DNA from: Chlorops oryzae
Taxonomy: Eukaryota > Arthropoda > Insecta > Diptera > Chloropidae
Reading direction: 5' to 3'
Assembly: GCA_020466095.1 (NCBI GenBank)
Contig: CM035809.1
Coordinates: forward strand, 2,639,393 to 2,703,392
DNA length: 64,000 nucleotides
Shown here: in pieces, positions 20,181-30,984 of the stretch
How the letters are laid out: every line of letters starts with the position of its first letter
How positions within the stretch are numbered: the first letter of the stretch is position 1
Program-made: the position numbers and the translations under genes
Notes under the pieces: generated by a model
Told to the model about the DNA's origin: nothing
Database searches by the model: none
The model's input: the letters and a program-made list of their open reading frames with translations, nothing else

Positions 20181-20348
20181 TCTTGCAAGTGGCATCATAG
20201 TGCCACTTTGTGTCTACCCGTATTGTTGTTGGGAGCTTTCTGGTGAATTTCTCGAAAGAGTTGAATTTCCTATGCCTGCCTAATGGTGTATTTCCCCATC
20301 GCGACAGAGTCTTTACGACGTCGAAAATTAGACCTACACTCCTACATG
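19711..20348. mobile_element. CATGTAGG-family non-autonomous element, left end truncated
   Basis: It carries GTGTAGGTCTAA at the left and TTAGACCTACACTCCTACATG at the right. The interior matches the full copy at 54532-55288 over most of its length. The outermost left bases (CATGTAGGA) are missing and no target duplication is seen. Further partial copies lie at 39065-39258 and 60024-60218. Confidence 0.65.
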
Positions 20349-20349
20349 G

Positions 20350-20652
20350 TCAAAAATCACATATCTGGATATCGGCGCCTACGGAATCGAAGTCGACGCA
20401 AACGTTTTCAGATATTCAACTTTTGGCACTAAAATTCTTCAAGATCGACTGCCGTTTCCTGAAGACAGAGACGTACTTGGAACAAATCTTCCATATTTTG
20501 TGGTTGCAAATGACGCATTTCCATTATGCAAACGTATTATGAAACCATTTGTTCGAAAACTGCTAGGTAATGAATAGCGAATATTTATTTACCGCCTTAG
20601 TCGGGCCAGAGTGTGTATAGAACACACCTTTGGAATTCAGGCATGGAAATAA
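20350..20652 (+). pseudogene. PIF/Harbinger transposase fragment (DDE nuclease)
   Basis: One frame from about 20365 reads DIGAYGIEVDANVF, FGTKILQDRLPFPED, YFVVANDAFPL and RIMKPF, then, after a TAG at 20575-20577, IYRLSRARVCIEHTFGI up to a stop near 20652. These are the DDE core motifs of Harbinger transposases: Asp in DIGAYG, Asp in ANDAF, Glu in CIEHTFG. The N-terminal half is replaced by the 19711-20348 element, whose right end abuts the fragment. Intact enzymes act with a second DNA-binding protein; see the MADF fragment downstream. Confidence 0.75.
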
Positions 20653-20953
20653 TGATAGCGCTCTATGCAGCTAAAACTCGACCACAAATGAGGAAAATGA
20701 GTGGCTGAGTAAACACCTAGGAAGGATCAAAATCTCTAGTGGCCGTACGAGTGAATATGCAAAGTTCGTGCGGAATTCCCTGAAAAATTATGTTTGCAGT
20801 CTTTCTGGCTCTGCCCCATGGCAAAATAAATCAGCTAGAATCTTGTAGTTTTCTTGGGGTTATACAATTTTCAAACGTCATCATAAAAAAATTAAATAGT
20901 GTTTTTCTCTACTTTATTAAAAACCTACATAAAGAAAAACTCTTTTTAATTTA
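20653..20953. other. Decayed 3' part of the Harbinger remnant and spacer
   Basis: Short in-frame fragments follow the Glu motif but carry many stops; nothing else is seen. Confidence 0.35.
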
Positions 20954-21290
20954 AAAACAAGTACGAAAGCTAAAGTCGGTCAAGCCCGAATTTCAAATAC
21001 CCAGCATCCCGAAACTTTTAAAGATTTTTCAAATAGAATTTGTAAATAGAATTTTAAAAATCAAAGAATTTTTAAATCAAATAAAATGTTGCCAATTCGA
21101 CACAATGCGCGAAACTTTTAAAGATTTTTCAAATAGAATTTTTAAATCAAATTTAAAATTTTAAATAGAATTTAAATCGAATTTTTGGACCAATTAGACA
21201 CAATACGAGGAATTTTTGAAATATAATTTTTAAATTAAATAATTTAAATTAAATCAAATAATTTAAATTAAATCAAATGTTACCTGGACA
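20954..21290 (+). repeat. Partial mini-me-like repeat (ACAAGTA 5' end)
   Basis: It begins AAAACAAGTACGAAAGC with the hairpin GTCGGTCAAGCCCGA and ATACCCAGC, as at 22003. It then continues into AT-rich units of about 100 bp (AAACTTTTAAAGATTTTTC at about 21013 and 21113). The microsatellite and 3' hairpin are absent. Confidence 0.65.
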
Positions 21291-21377
21291 CTACCTGTAC
21301 CTGGTTCACATCCCCTCACATTATAAGCCGCGAATCTGAAGATTAGTTGTGTTGGCCAGTCCTTCAGTTCGACTAAC

Positions 21378-21803
21378 ATGCGACGCATGACGCATGGGCA
21401 TCGAGCTGAGCGAAGGGATCTGGTTCACCATAAGGCCCCGAATTTTTTTGACCGATTGTGGTCTAGGCTAGATAACCTAAATTTATTAATAGCGCGTTGT
21501 TATAATTCAAATAAACAATATGGAACGCAAGTGGGAGCGGAAAAATGTGGAAGCTTTAATTTTAATATACAGGAAAACGAATGCCTCTATAATATTCGTT
21601 CAAGCGAATATTTGGACAGAACCAAAAAAGCGATGATTTTCAATGAAATTCATGAGAAGCTAAAAGATGAAATGCCCGGTTTGACCGTTGAGGATATTAA
21701 AAAAAAGTGGAAGACCGTTCGGAGTCAATATATAAGGGAAATCCGGTTGATGAAGAGTTCGAAAAAAAGTGGCAGTGGACGGAACGATCTCTTCGAACCA
21801 TGA
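21378..21803 (+). pseudogene. MADF-domain protein fragment
   Basis: Residues encoded at 21567-21803 read ENECLYN, SSEYLDRTKKAMIFNEIHEKL, TVEDIKKKWKTVRSQYIREIR and SGSGRNDLFEP. This is the MADF DNA-binding fold with its conserved Trp (KKKWKTVR). The 60 codons before it do not look like MADF and may be unrelated sequence. The frame is open but the protein stops before any BESS-type tail. MADF or Myb-like proteins commonly accompany Harbinger transposases, so with the DDE fragment at 20350-20652 this may be the second gene of one decayed element. Confidence 0.6.
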
Positions 21804-22077
21804 TGAAATAATTAAAAATTTTTTTTCAGCTTCTTAAAACTCACTTCGCCTTGGATAAATGAAACAAATGTCAAAGGCAAGCAAGAGAAGTGCTGCCATA
21901 TTTTAGGAACTTAATATTTTCATAATAAGCTGTATTCCGATTTACTTCATAAGTTTAGAATTGAGTTTTTAAGTGTTGAAGAAAAAACATTCAAGATAAA
22001 AAACAAGTAAGAAAGCTAAAGTCGGTCAAGCCCGACTTTGAAATACCCAGCGTCCCGACATTATGAGCGCACTATGT

Positions 22078-22740
22078 TTTGCTTCTCTATTTGTGGGCGT
22101 GGCAGTGGGAGGGCAACATAAATTATTTCCCTACACCTTTCATTCGCCTTGGTGAACCTATGTTGCGAATTGGAAGCTTCTACGCCTTTTACTTCGGAAG
22201 TTACGAAAAATCTTTATTTGTGGGCGTGGCAGTGGGCGGGCCACAAAAAATTTTTTCCTACACCTTTCATTCGCCTTGGTGAACCTATGTTGCGAATTCG
22301 AAGCTTCTACGCCTTTTACTTCGGAAGTTACGAAAAATCTTCATTTGTGGGCGTGGCAGTGGGTGGGCCATAAAAATTTTTTTCCTACACCTTTCATTCG
22401 CCTTGGTGAACCTATGTTGCGAATTTGAAGCTTCTACGCCTTTTACTTCCGAAGTTACGAAAAATCATTATTTGTGGGCGTGGCAGTGGGCGGGCCACAA
22501 AAAATTTTTTCCTACACCTTTCATTCGCCTTGGTGAACCTATGTTGCGAATTTGAAGCTTCTACGCCTTTTACTTCGGAAGTTATGAAAATTCTCTATTT
22601 GTGGGCGTGGCAGTGGGCGGGCTACATAAATTTTTGTTCCTACACCTTTTATTTGCCTTGGTCAACCTATGCTGCGAATTTGAAGCTTCTACGCCTTTTA
22701 CTTCACAAGTTACGATAAGCCCTTATTTTTGGGCTTATTT
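22078..22740 (+). repeat. Minisatellite, 127-bp unit, five copies plus one degenerate
   Basis: TTGTGGGCGTGGCAGTGGG starts at 22091, 22218, 22345, 22472 and 22599, an exact 127-bp spacing, with a degraded sixth unit near 22738. Open frames across it arise only from the repetition. Confidence 0.9.
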
Positions 22741-22996
22741 GTGGGCGTGGCTCGAGGAGGGCGGCGTCCATATTTCGCCAGGATATGTCCCTTTTCGTAG
22801 TTTACCAGCACACCAAATATCAATGGAATGTGTTGAGTGGTTCGCAAGTTACAAGCATTTTATTGAAAACACAATAAATTCATTTGTGGGCGTGGCAGTG
22901 GGCGGATGTTTACTTAGGATCATACTCGGACCCCGATATACATGTGTGCCAAATTTCGACTTCATTGGTTCAGCCGTTTCGGAGGAGATCTGACCA

Positions 22997-23050
22997 CGGA
23001 CGGACGGACAGACGGACGGACGGACGGACGGACGGACGGACAGACGGACA
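22997..23050 (+). repeat. GGAC/GACA microsatellite
   Basis: Thirteen or so tetranucleotide units, mostly GGAC with a few GACA, in the mini-me-like repeat. Confidence 0.9.
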
Positions 23051-23230
23051 TGTCTAAATCGATTCAGTTTTTGATCCTGATCATTTCTATATATATTTTT
23101 CTATATCTCCGGAGCTTAATTCTCCCTGTTACAAGATTTGCACAAAACTAATATACCCCGCTTACGCTGGGTATAAAAATACGTTTTGTAAAAAACCGAT
23201 GTTTATAGTAGTCTTTTTTGTGGGAAATAA

Positions 23231-24059
23231 CCCAGCCGGAAATTTCACGACTTCTGCAGTACTTCCGAAGTGGTGAAAATTCATACTGCGACTACTCGCA
23301 TTACTAACCTTTACTTCTAATGAAGTTTGTTAGGAGATGGCCGCTATTTTCAGTACTTCAAAATTCATGTGTTATTCATTAGGTAATGGAGTGTATGACC
23401 CTGGTCCGCATGAAAACTTCATTTGGGAAAAGTGCACGTGCTGTCTGGCTAAAATGGATCCAATGTGCATGATTATTTCATTTGAAAAAGTATATGCTGC
23501 TAACATGAATCATAATATCATTCTGAACAAAGACTATGGTGCCAACGGGAATGAGAATTTTATTTGAAAAAACTGTATGTATACGCCGCGGGGATCTGAG
23601 AGGAGAAGGAAAATAAATTTTAAAATTTTTTTAAATGTTTTAATAAGCGCTTTCGAACTTGTATTTTTTCAATGAATATTTAAAAAAAATTGGCGGATAT
23701 GGCCATATTTCGTCTCTTCGTGACTGACACATTTTTGCCTTTGGAAAGACTTAAGAGTTTCAATTATCAAAACATCTTAAGTACAAAAAAATTATAAAAC
23801 TTTTGAGAATTGTAGCACACAGATTGAAAAACATCTTGTCATGCAAATTTCATAGGATCTTCATTAAAAATGGGAGTATACAACCCTCTTTCAAATGAAA
23901 ATTTCATTTGAAGAAGAGTCTGTTGCAACGCGCTCTTACTTCTGTGATATTTTCACTAGAAGATCATTTGAAAAATCATCAATTGGCCTCTTTCGAAATG
24001 AATGCTTCACTACTTCTGCATTAATGATTTGTTCATGCATGGGATAAAGTCCGGCTGGG
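23231..24059. mobile_element. CCCAGCCGGA-family element, copy A
   Basis: 829 bp between CCCAGCCGGAAATTTC (23231) and TCCGGCTGGG (24059). The interior matches copies at 39259-40160 and 60219-60884 in the opposite orientation, including 'tcatgcatg' near 24035 and a 'gcatgattatttcatttg' block near 23467. No reading frame and no clear target duplication. Superfamily unknown. Confidence 0.6.
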
Positions 24060-24359
24060 AACGCAAATATGTCTTTTCGTTTGGTTTAAAAAATGTTGGG
24101 TATTTTTTTTTAACTTATAGGAGATTAAAAATATTTTCTTCTGGCAACATTGTATTCAGACGAGTTTTATTATTTTTGTCGTGTCGCCGATATAGAATTT
24201 TATATGATGTGAACACGAAGGAGGCACCAAAAGACAATTCAACGTGAGTTTCGCGAGTTTTGCCGGACAAAGAGAGAGAAATCACAACAACCCAGCGGCG
24301 CACTGCTTAATGGGTTCCGCCGACAAAATGCATTACCGAAAGCATACTTGTAAAAGATT
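24060..24359. other. Non-coding spacer
   Basis: Nothing supported; short frames on both strands overlap here without recognisable motifs. Confidence 0.35.
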
Positions 24360-24802
24360 ATCCTTACTAGTGATGCCACGAATATTCGGCCACTATTCGG
24401 TATTCGGCCGAATAGTTAAAATATTCGGGCGAATACCGAAAAGTACAAATAACTTATTAAAAAAATCATCAGTAACTACAAATTAAATTTTTCTCACAAT
24501 AACGTAAAAAAATTTAATTAACGAGAACTAAAAATATAGCAGATTTGCATTTTATTCTTTAGAAATATTAAATGTACGGTAGCTTCTTCTAAATTTTTTT
24601 TGAAAACATTATGAACAGTGGGCAAATATTTCAGCGGCAGCTTTTGCCTTGACTCCAGCTAGTCGCGAGTAGGCCCAAGCTGTCTTTACTACGTGCCGAA
24701 TATTCGGTTGCCGAATATTCGTTATTCGGCCGAGAGGTTGACCGAATATTCGGTATTCGGTATTCGGCCAAATCCACTATTCGTGGCATCACTAATCCTT
24801 AC
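24360..24802. mobile_element. 427-bp hAT MITE with perfect 8-bp target duplication
   Basis: The element is 24368-24794. Ends are TAGTGATGCCACGAATA and its exact reverse complement. Flanks 24360-24367 and 24795-24802 are both ATCCTTAC. The subterminal parts are dense in CGAATATTCGG-type palindromes, resembling the CCGAAG-rich ends of the 2373-4440 element in arrangement. No coding sequence. Confidence 0.92.
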
Positions 24803-24852
24803 TAATTGTCTGCAATATTTGATAAAATATTGTATTTCCTGCCTTTTAATCA

Positions 24853-25030
24853 GAGGTGGCGATGGTGCAGTGGAAAGTGCCTGAGCTAGCAGTCGGAAGG
24901 CCCGAGTTCGAACCTCCGGGCAGGCAAGAAAAAGTGGAAAAAAGTTGAAGTCCACAAAAATGTGCTTCAATTTATAAAAATAAGAGAATAATAAAAGGGC
25001 TTTCGTGGCAAAATTCCTAGGAGCTGGATT
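24853..25030 (+). mobile_element. tRNA-derived SINE-like sequence
   Basis: An A-box-like TGGCGATGGTGCAGTGG at 24857 and B box GAGTTCGAACC at 24904 have tRNA-like spacing. GGCAGGC and an A-rich tail (AAGAAAAAGTGGAAAAAAG) follow. The cloverleaf is incomplete, so it is a polymerase III retroposon rather than a tRNA gene. Confidence 0.6.
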
Positions 25031-25067
25031 TGGAAGCCTTATTTTTTAATTAAAAATAAAAAAATTT

Positions 25068-25160
25068 GGCGCCTGCCAGAGTGGGACTCGAACCCAAGCA
25101 CTTCGGATTCTTACCCCAATAGAACGTTGTGATATTCATACCATGATATCAAGATATTCC
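25068..25160 (-). mobile_element. tRNA-derived SINE-like head, minus strand
   Basis: The minus strand carries B box GGGTTCGAGTCCC (25082-25094), followed by GGCAGGCG and a T/A-rich tail as in its neighbours. Confidence 0.55.
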
Positions 25161-25757
25161 TGCAAAATGAAAGAAGTTTTATAACAAATGTTGCTGTCAT
25201 TATCATGATATCAACAATTAAAGAATTGTGCTTATATTAATGATAACATGTCTCGACTCGATTTGGATGAAGTTATGAGTAGCCATACATATACAGTCAC
25301 GAAATCATACAATGAATATAAGATACTCCCGCAATAAGAAGAATCTTTAATAAAAAATTTTGTTGTCATTATATGATTTCAAAAATAAAACAATTTTACT
25401 TATTTTAATAAGTCGAAAATGCAATCCTAGAAAAATATTATGTTCGGATTTGAAATTGTGACGAATATTCCATCATACTATGATATCACAATATGATGTG
25501 AATTTGAGGCGAATATGCGGACCTACACTGAGCGAAAACTACGGTTGTGTAATTTACAACGATTCGTAGTATACTACGACCGTAGTTATTTTATAGCAAA
25601 ACTGTAGTACGGACGTATTCAAACATGTCTTTAACAGCCATGCGTATTCTTTAGGAGCAAATTTCTCTACACACGTATTTAAAAAACTTTTATCAAAAAA
25701 CACGAAAATAGTTTTCATTTGACTTTAAGTAACATATTTAGTCCACGCGAATTAGAT
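25160..25757. other. Spacer with recurrent ATGATATCA motifs
   Basis: ATGATATC(A) occurs near 25142, 25208 and 25488 and again near 27470-27490, beyond the mariner. A TACACTGAGCGAAAA end-like motif is near 25525. No gene. Confidence 0.4.
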
Positions 25758-25930
25758 TTCTCCGTGGCGTACGGGTAGCGTGTTCGCTCAGCAATCCGAA
25801 GGGCTCTGGTTCAAATCCTACAGCAGGCGAATGATATGTGTCAAAAATGGGAATTTTTCAAGTAAGTGGAAAAATATTAAAGGAAAAAAGGGACAGCTAG
25901 AATGAAATATCTAGCTTTTCAGCCGTATAA
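25758..25930 (+). mobile_element. tRNA-derived SINE-like sequence
   Basis: A-box-like TGGCGTACGGGTAGCG at 25764 and B box GGTTCAAATCC at 25808, then CAGCAGGCGAA and an A-rich tail. It resembles the copy at 24853 in layout. Confidence 0.6.
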
Positions 25931-26084
25931 ATAAAGAGAGAAGGGAGGACCCCATCCCGGCTTTCCAAAATGTATGTTTTTTTTGCATAAAATGTTAGTT
26001 TTAAAGCTTTTTATACCTGTAAGGTTTTCAAATATTATATAACATACCTAAATGTTATGGTATATAATAAAAAAAAAAAATTAA

Positions 26085-26156
26085 AAAAATTACGCCTGCC
26101 TGACCGCGGATCGAACCCGCCGACTTGGGAGTTGCTACTATTTTCGATTTATACAT
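26085..26156 (-). mobile_element. tRNA-derived SINE-like head, minus strand, cut by mariner
   Basis: The minus strand reads CGGGTTCGATCCGCGGTC (B box near 26105-26119) followed by AGGCAGGCGTAA. The mariner begins three bases beyond, so its A-box half may have been displaced. Confidence 0.5.
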
Positions 26157-27431
26157 TAACAGGTTGGCTGATAAGTCCCCGGTCTGAAACATAGATGGCG
26201 TCGCTAGTATTAAATGCATATTATTTTTATATAGTGGCAACCTTCAAATGATTCGTGTCAAAATTTGACGTCTGTAAGTCAATTAGTTTGTGAGATAGAG
26301 CGTCTTTTGTGAAGCAACTTTTGATATTGTGAAAAAAATGGAAAAAAAGGAATTTCGTGTTTTGATAAAATACTGTTTTCTGAAGGGAAAAAATACAGTG
26401 GAAGCAAAAACTTTGCTTGATAATGAGTTTCCGGACTCTGCCCCAGGAAAATCAACAATAATTGATTGGTATGCAAAATTCAAGCGTGGTGAAATGAGCA
26501 CGGAGGACGGTGAACGCAGTGGACGCCCGAAAGAGGTGGTTACCGACGAAAACATCAAAAAAATTCACAAAATGATTTTGAATGACCGTAAAATGAAGTT
26601 GATCGAGATAGCAGAGGCCTTAAAGATATCAAAGGAACGTGTTGGTCATATCATTCATCAATATTTGGATATGAAAAAGCTCTGTGCAAAATGGGTGCCG
26701 CGCGAGCTCACATTTGACCAAAAACAACAACGTGTTGATGATTCTGAGCGGTGTTTGCAGCTGTTAACTCGCAATACACCCGAGTTTTTGCGTCGATATG
26801 TGACAATGGATGAAACATGGCTCTATCGCTACACTCCTGAGTCCAATCGACAGTCGGCTGAGTGGACAGCGATCGGTGAACCGTGTCCGAAGCGTGGAAA
26901 GACTCAAAAGTCCGCTGGCAAAGTAATGGCCTCTGTTTTTTGGGATGGGCATGGAATAATTTTTATCGATTATCTTGAGAAGGGAAAAACCATCAACAGT
27001 GACTATTATATGTCGTTATTGGAGCGTTTGAAGGTCGAAATCGCGGCAAAACGGCCCCATATGAAGTAGAAAAAAGTGTTGTTCCACCAAGACAACGCAC
27101 TGTGCCACAAGTCATTGAGAACGATGGCAAAAATTCATGAATTAGGCTTCCCCACCCACCGTATTCTCCAGATCTGGCCCCCAGCTACTTTTTCTTGTTC
27201 TCAGACCTCAAAAGGATGCTCGCAGGGAAAAAATTTGGCTGCAATGAAGAAACTGAGGCCTATTTTGAGGCAAAACCGAAGGAGTACTACCAAAATGGTA
27301 TCAAAAAATTGGAAGGTCGTTATAATCGTTGTATCGCTCTCGAAGGGAACTATGTTGAATAATAAAAACGAATTTTGACAAAAAAATGTGTTTTTCTTTG
27401 TTAGACCGGGGACTTATCAGCCAACCTGTTA
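26157..27431 (+). mobile_element. Mariner element, Himar1-like (irritans subfamily)
   Basis: The element is 26159-27429 (1271 bp) between TA duplications at 26157-26158 and 27430-27431. Its inverted repeats begin ACAGGTTGGCTGATAAGTCC and are near-perfect at both ends. Size, ends and encoded protein match my recollection of Himar1 from the horn fly. The transposase gene is damaged. Confidence 0.92.
26338..27362 (+). pseudogene. Mariner transposase, one stop and one frameshift
   Basis: The ATG at 26338 opens the family's usual start (MEKKEFRVLIKY). The HTH/paired-like DNA-binding half is intact (EGERSGRPKEVV-like region and ISKERVGHIIHQ). The first catalytic Asp lies in VTMDETWL at about residue 158, and the WVPRELT linker precedes it. 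A TAG at 27067-27069 replaces a Lys codon just before VLFHQDNA, which holds the second Asp. Near 27150 a small deletion of about 10 bp, probably slippage between short repeats, shifts the frame, so the SPDLAP region with the third Asp is misread. The C-terminal frame resumes and ends at TAA 27360-27362. It cannot make full transposase, but its ends could respond to one supplied in trans. Confidence 0.9.
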
Positions 27432-28650
27432 TGTAGGCATTACCAAATGAGGGAAATTGAGCCGCATACAATGATATCACAATATGATATCAATTTGAGG
27501 TGAATATGTCACCATACGATGAAACATTGCTATTTTGTTAATATGACTGGAACGTAAGAGATTTTAATGAAATCATTAGTTTCTATAGAACTGTTTAGAT
27601 TCTGTCTATCATAAGAAACGCGTTCCTGTAGCGTTTCTTGTCTTTTGAAATCATGTGAAAATGGTGTAAATATGTTGCACTTTGTTGTATTGGGGTAGCC
27701 ACGCACTCTGCCCACTGAGCCACGCCAGGTCTTGATGCGAAAATTTCTATTGAGGTACTAAAGCACTATAATGTAGCAAACGCTCGTTAAGTATTCGGAA
27801 GCGGAATACTTTTTTGGTTACAAGTAAATGAGATCGTAAAGGGAGCTGATTACAAAGCGGCCATGCTTATGTAAAAGTAATGAAGCTCGTAATCGATTCT
27901 TTCTGGCATACTGACTGCTAAGTATTGGAGAAGTATTGGATTCCGTAACGTACATTTGCGCCGCTGGGAATAGACTAACACTGGAGATGCTCCACATAAA
28001 CAACATACCAATAGAGAAGAGAATCAATTACAAAAGTGACACCGAAAATATCGCACACATATACAGATTTTTTTAACAGCTCACGTTTAACTTGTTTAAT
28101 AAATCGTAAAGAAACCTTATGTTGTGTTGCCACTTGTAGCTAAAAATTCAAATCGCCAGCTGTCAAGTTTTTGTTTGCATTTCTCCTCTTTTGAGGACAA
28201 CAAAAATGAATTATTTTTGTTTTTCTTTCCTCTTCATTTCGCGAAGAAATATCTTCCATAAATTTTATATGGGAAAAAATTCCTTCAGGTCACTTCTCTC
28301 CCTTTCTGGACTAGGGTTTAGGCAAATATATTTTCCTATTTAACTGTTTGACCCTGTGTTTGGCACCGAAAATCCAAATATTTGTAAAATGCCAAACAGT
28401 CTTATTCTACCTTTTTTCAAGTGCACAGTTTAGTGCACTTTTTGCAGTTCAATCTGCACTTCATTATGTGTGTTAAAAGGACCTTTTAGGAGACGATTCA
28501 GTAGCCTTTCAAGTGCCTGGAAAAGTATATTATAGGTGGTTTTCATGTGCTTCATTAGGAGGGTGAAAGCACTTTAATCCAGAGCTCGAAAATTCAAAAT
28601 TGATTTTTTCAAAATCTCCAAAAATAACGTGATCAATAGTTTCATGTCTT
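27432..28650. other. Non-coding interval with a minus-strand tRNA-like fragment
   Basis: At 27690-27735 the minus strand reads TGGCGTGGCTCAGTGGGCAG, a convincing A-box half of a tRNA-derived SINE, without a nearby B box. The rest shows no supported gene. Confidence 0.4.
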
Positions 28651-28673
28651 AATTTGCCATTTGCATTATTTTA

Positions 28674-29137
28674 TTATTTTTCTGTCAACAATGCGATTCT
28701 TCGAGGTACCGAAAAAAATTCTTTCATTACTGACTCTACATTAACTGGAATATTGCGATGGATATTTAAAGCCGCAAGTCCATTTAAACGATCTTCTTTT
28801 ATTGTTGACCTCAAGTACGTTTTCAAGCGTCGCAGAGTAGAAAATGACCGTTCGTTTCCTGACGTGGTAACAGGCAAAACGGACATGATCCGGAGTATAA
28901 TATTAATATTTGGAAAAGCTTCTGGCTACAAATGTCAAGAGCCTCTAACGATTTTCGAATATAAAGATTTTCGATGCGTTTCCTCCAAATTTCAACCTCA
29001 CTTATCCATGTAACCGGAAATTTATCATGCAAAACAGATTCGTATGTTTTGAACAATTCGGCACAAGAAAGTCTATCAAAGTTTTTAACTTTTTTGGGAA
29101 ACAAGCAAGTAAAGTTAGACAAAATATTAACCCCCAA
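28674..29137 (-). pseudogene. hAT transposase C-terminal dimerisation domain
   Basis: Minus strand. 28886-28674 reads MSVLPVTTSGNERSFSTLRRLKTYLRSTI and DRLNGLAALNIHRNI, the C-terminal hAT dimerisation block as in ZMYM1-like hAT proteins. A preceding frame (29137-28900) reads SCAELFKTYESVLHDKFP and ISEVEIWRKRIENL, joined by a frameshift. The rest of the catalytic domain is missing: a hAT-like terminus lies directly upstream, so the element is internally deleted. Confidence 0.75.
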
Positions 29138-29162
29138 AACCCACCCCCTGCGTACGGGCCTG
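29128..29162 (-). repeat. hAT-type terminal sequence
   Basis: The minus strand begins CAGGCCCGTACGCAGGGGG, then GTGGGTTTTGGGGG. CAGG-type ends with CGTACGCAGGGGG are familiar from hAT elements. No matching opposite end is seen between 28300 and 28674. Confidence 0.55.
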
Positions 29163-29488
29163 CCTGTCTCCCATAGTTAAGGGGCCTCCCATACAAAAAT
29201 TAATTTGTTTTAATTTATTAATTTTTTCGAAAAGTGACTTTTATTAATTTGAATAAACATAACAAAAATAGAGAATTCGAATTTATATTTCTTAAAATTA
29301 TGGGTATAATAGGTTTTTTTTATGTGCTGCCCTTTTTAAATGCGCCAACCTGCGAGCAGGACGAAGGGCAGAAAATGTTACATCTTTACATTATTTAAAG
29401 GAACAATTTTAAGAACAATTTTAGGTTATGCCAGATTTTTTACAAAATTCATTTACATAATTGTTAGATTTTTTTGAAAAATAAAACG
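29163..29488. other. AT-rich spacer
   Basis: Nothing supported. Confidence 0.4.
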
Positions 29489-30984
29489 CTACAAAATAAG
29501 ATCAGATTTTTTATACGATGGATATTTTTTTCGATAAGACTCAACAACTTGAAGCATCAACTCTTTTTCCTCTTCATCATTGGTTAATATTCTGTTAAAG
29601 TCTTGAATAAATTTAACGCCTCTCTCAGCAGTATCAAATAATTCCCTACAGTATTTCCAACCTTCCTCAAATTCAAATGATGTTTCCCAATCCAAAGGCT
29701 CAAACTGTAGAAATTTCATAGGCAAACTAAAGGGGCTGAACAAATACTTTGTTTTCTTTGACACAAAATCACATAAGGAGTATTTTTGAAAGTCCGATTA
29801 GCTCGAATAGCATCGACCATTTTTACAACTGGTTCTTTAAATTTAAGGTTTTCAACCATTTTACGTTTTTCTTCAAAACTTATATTTGGATCGAAAAAGG
29901 CCAGACCTACTGATTGCTCAGACATATACCATAAATGATTGCTAATTCTTTTAAGAATTTCTGCTGACATTTCTTGGTTAGTTTCCGAATACTATATAGC
30001 GTCTTGAATGAAAGTCAAATCTTGATGCGGAGCGTGTATTGCATTAGTACATTTGAACCAAACTTTAATATAAACTTTCCCTAAAAACATGCAAATATCG
30101 CGTAAGCCATTTAATTCATTTTTCGTTAGTGAGAATTGGTCACGGAACAGAAACATTTTTAAGGAATAAATGGTTTTTGCCATCCAGCGTGCTTGGCTAG
30201 TTGGACCAGGCGTTCGAAAGTTATACCGCTCTACACCAAGAAAGATTAGGACCAACTGAAGTAATTCTTTATAGTCTTCCCTAGTTTGAGAATTATTCAG
30301 TTGATCATAACAGAACTTTACGCAATTTTTATGTTCAGCTGGACTTATTTGTAAACAAACAGTTGCATCTTCATTGCCACTTCTAAATAACTCCCTGCTA
30401 AAACTTGGCCATGATTTGGCAAATCTTTCAAATATTGAAACGTCTGGACCAGAGCTTGAACACAACTTTATTTCGAACACGCTGCGCACTTTCTTTTCGC
30501 AAACGGTGAATGGTTGAACGATTAATGACAAGTTCCTCCACACGATGTCCTAATGGTTTAGCTGCTGCTGTGATAATGTGAACTGCCATAACATCAGACA
30601 CTTCTACTAACCGAGCTGTAATAAAACTTTTACGACCTCGTTTTGACCCAATACCGAAATTGAGCTGAAGCTTTCTTTTTCGATAGTTGTCTTTAAGTCA
30701 GGGGTCGGCAAAATGGGTATGTAATTGTGTGAGTGAGAGCAGAGCGGCTACTAAAAATAGCCGAAAATAAACAAAAAAAATGCTGAAACTAGCTAAAAAC
30801 AAGTAAAGAAGTTTACATCGGCAAAGCCGATTGCACACATACCTTTTCCTCAGCCTAAAATATGTTAAAATATTACCTTAACGAAAATTCCTGCCGTTTT
30901 CGTTGTTCTAGCTTGGATATCTATTTATACCTTATCTGTACTTCGATTTAGGTTCTAAAACTCGAGATTATTATTAAGCAAAAA

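Larger units (their letters stand above)
22003..23178 (+). mobile_element. Mini-me-like repeat with 127-bp minisatellite
   Basis: The 5' end is ACAAGTAAGAAAGCTAAAG with hairpin GTCGGTCAAGCCCGAC. A 127-bp tandem array follows, then a unique part, a GGAC/GACA microsatellite (22997-23050) and a short TA-rich tract. It ends with the hairpin TATACCCC-gcttacgct-GGGTATA. Microsatellite plus TA tract plus terminal hairpin is the layout described for dipteran mini-me elements, which lack coding capacity. Confidence 0.8.

Noticed and set aside
22079..22993. Overlapping frames with repeated LWAWQW or FVGVAVGG peptides
   Set aside because: They come from the 127-bp minisatellite read in different frames.
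24853..27735. Functional tRNA genes
   Set aside because: A and B boxes are present but the acceptor and anticodon stems do not pair convincingly and A-rich tails follow.
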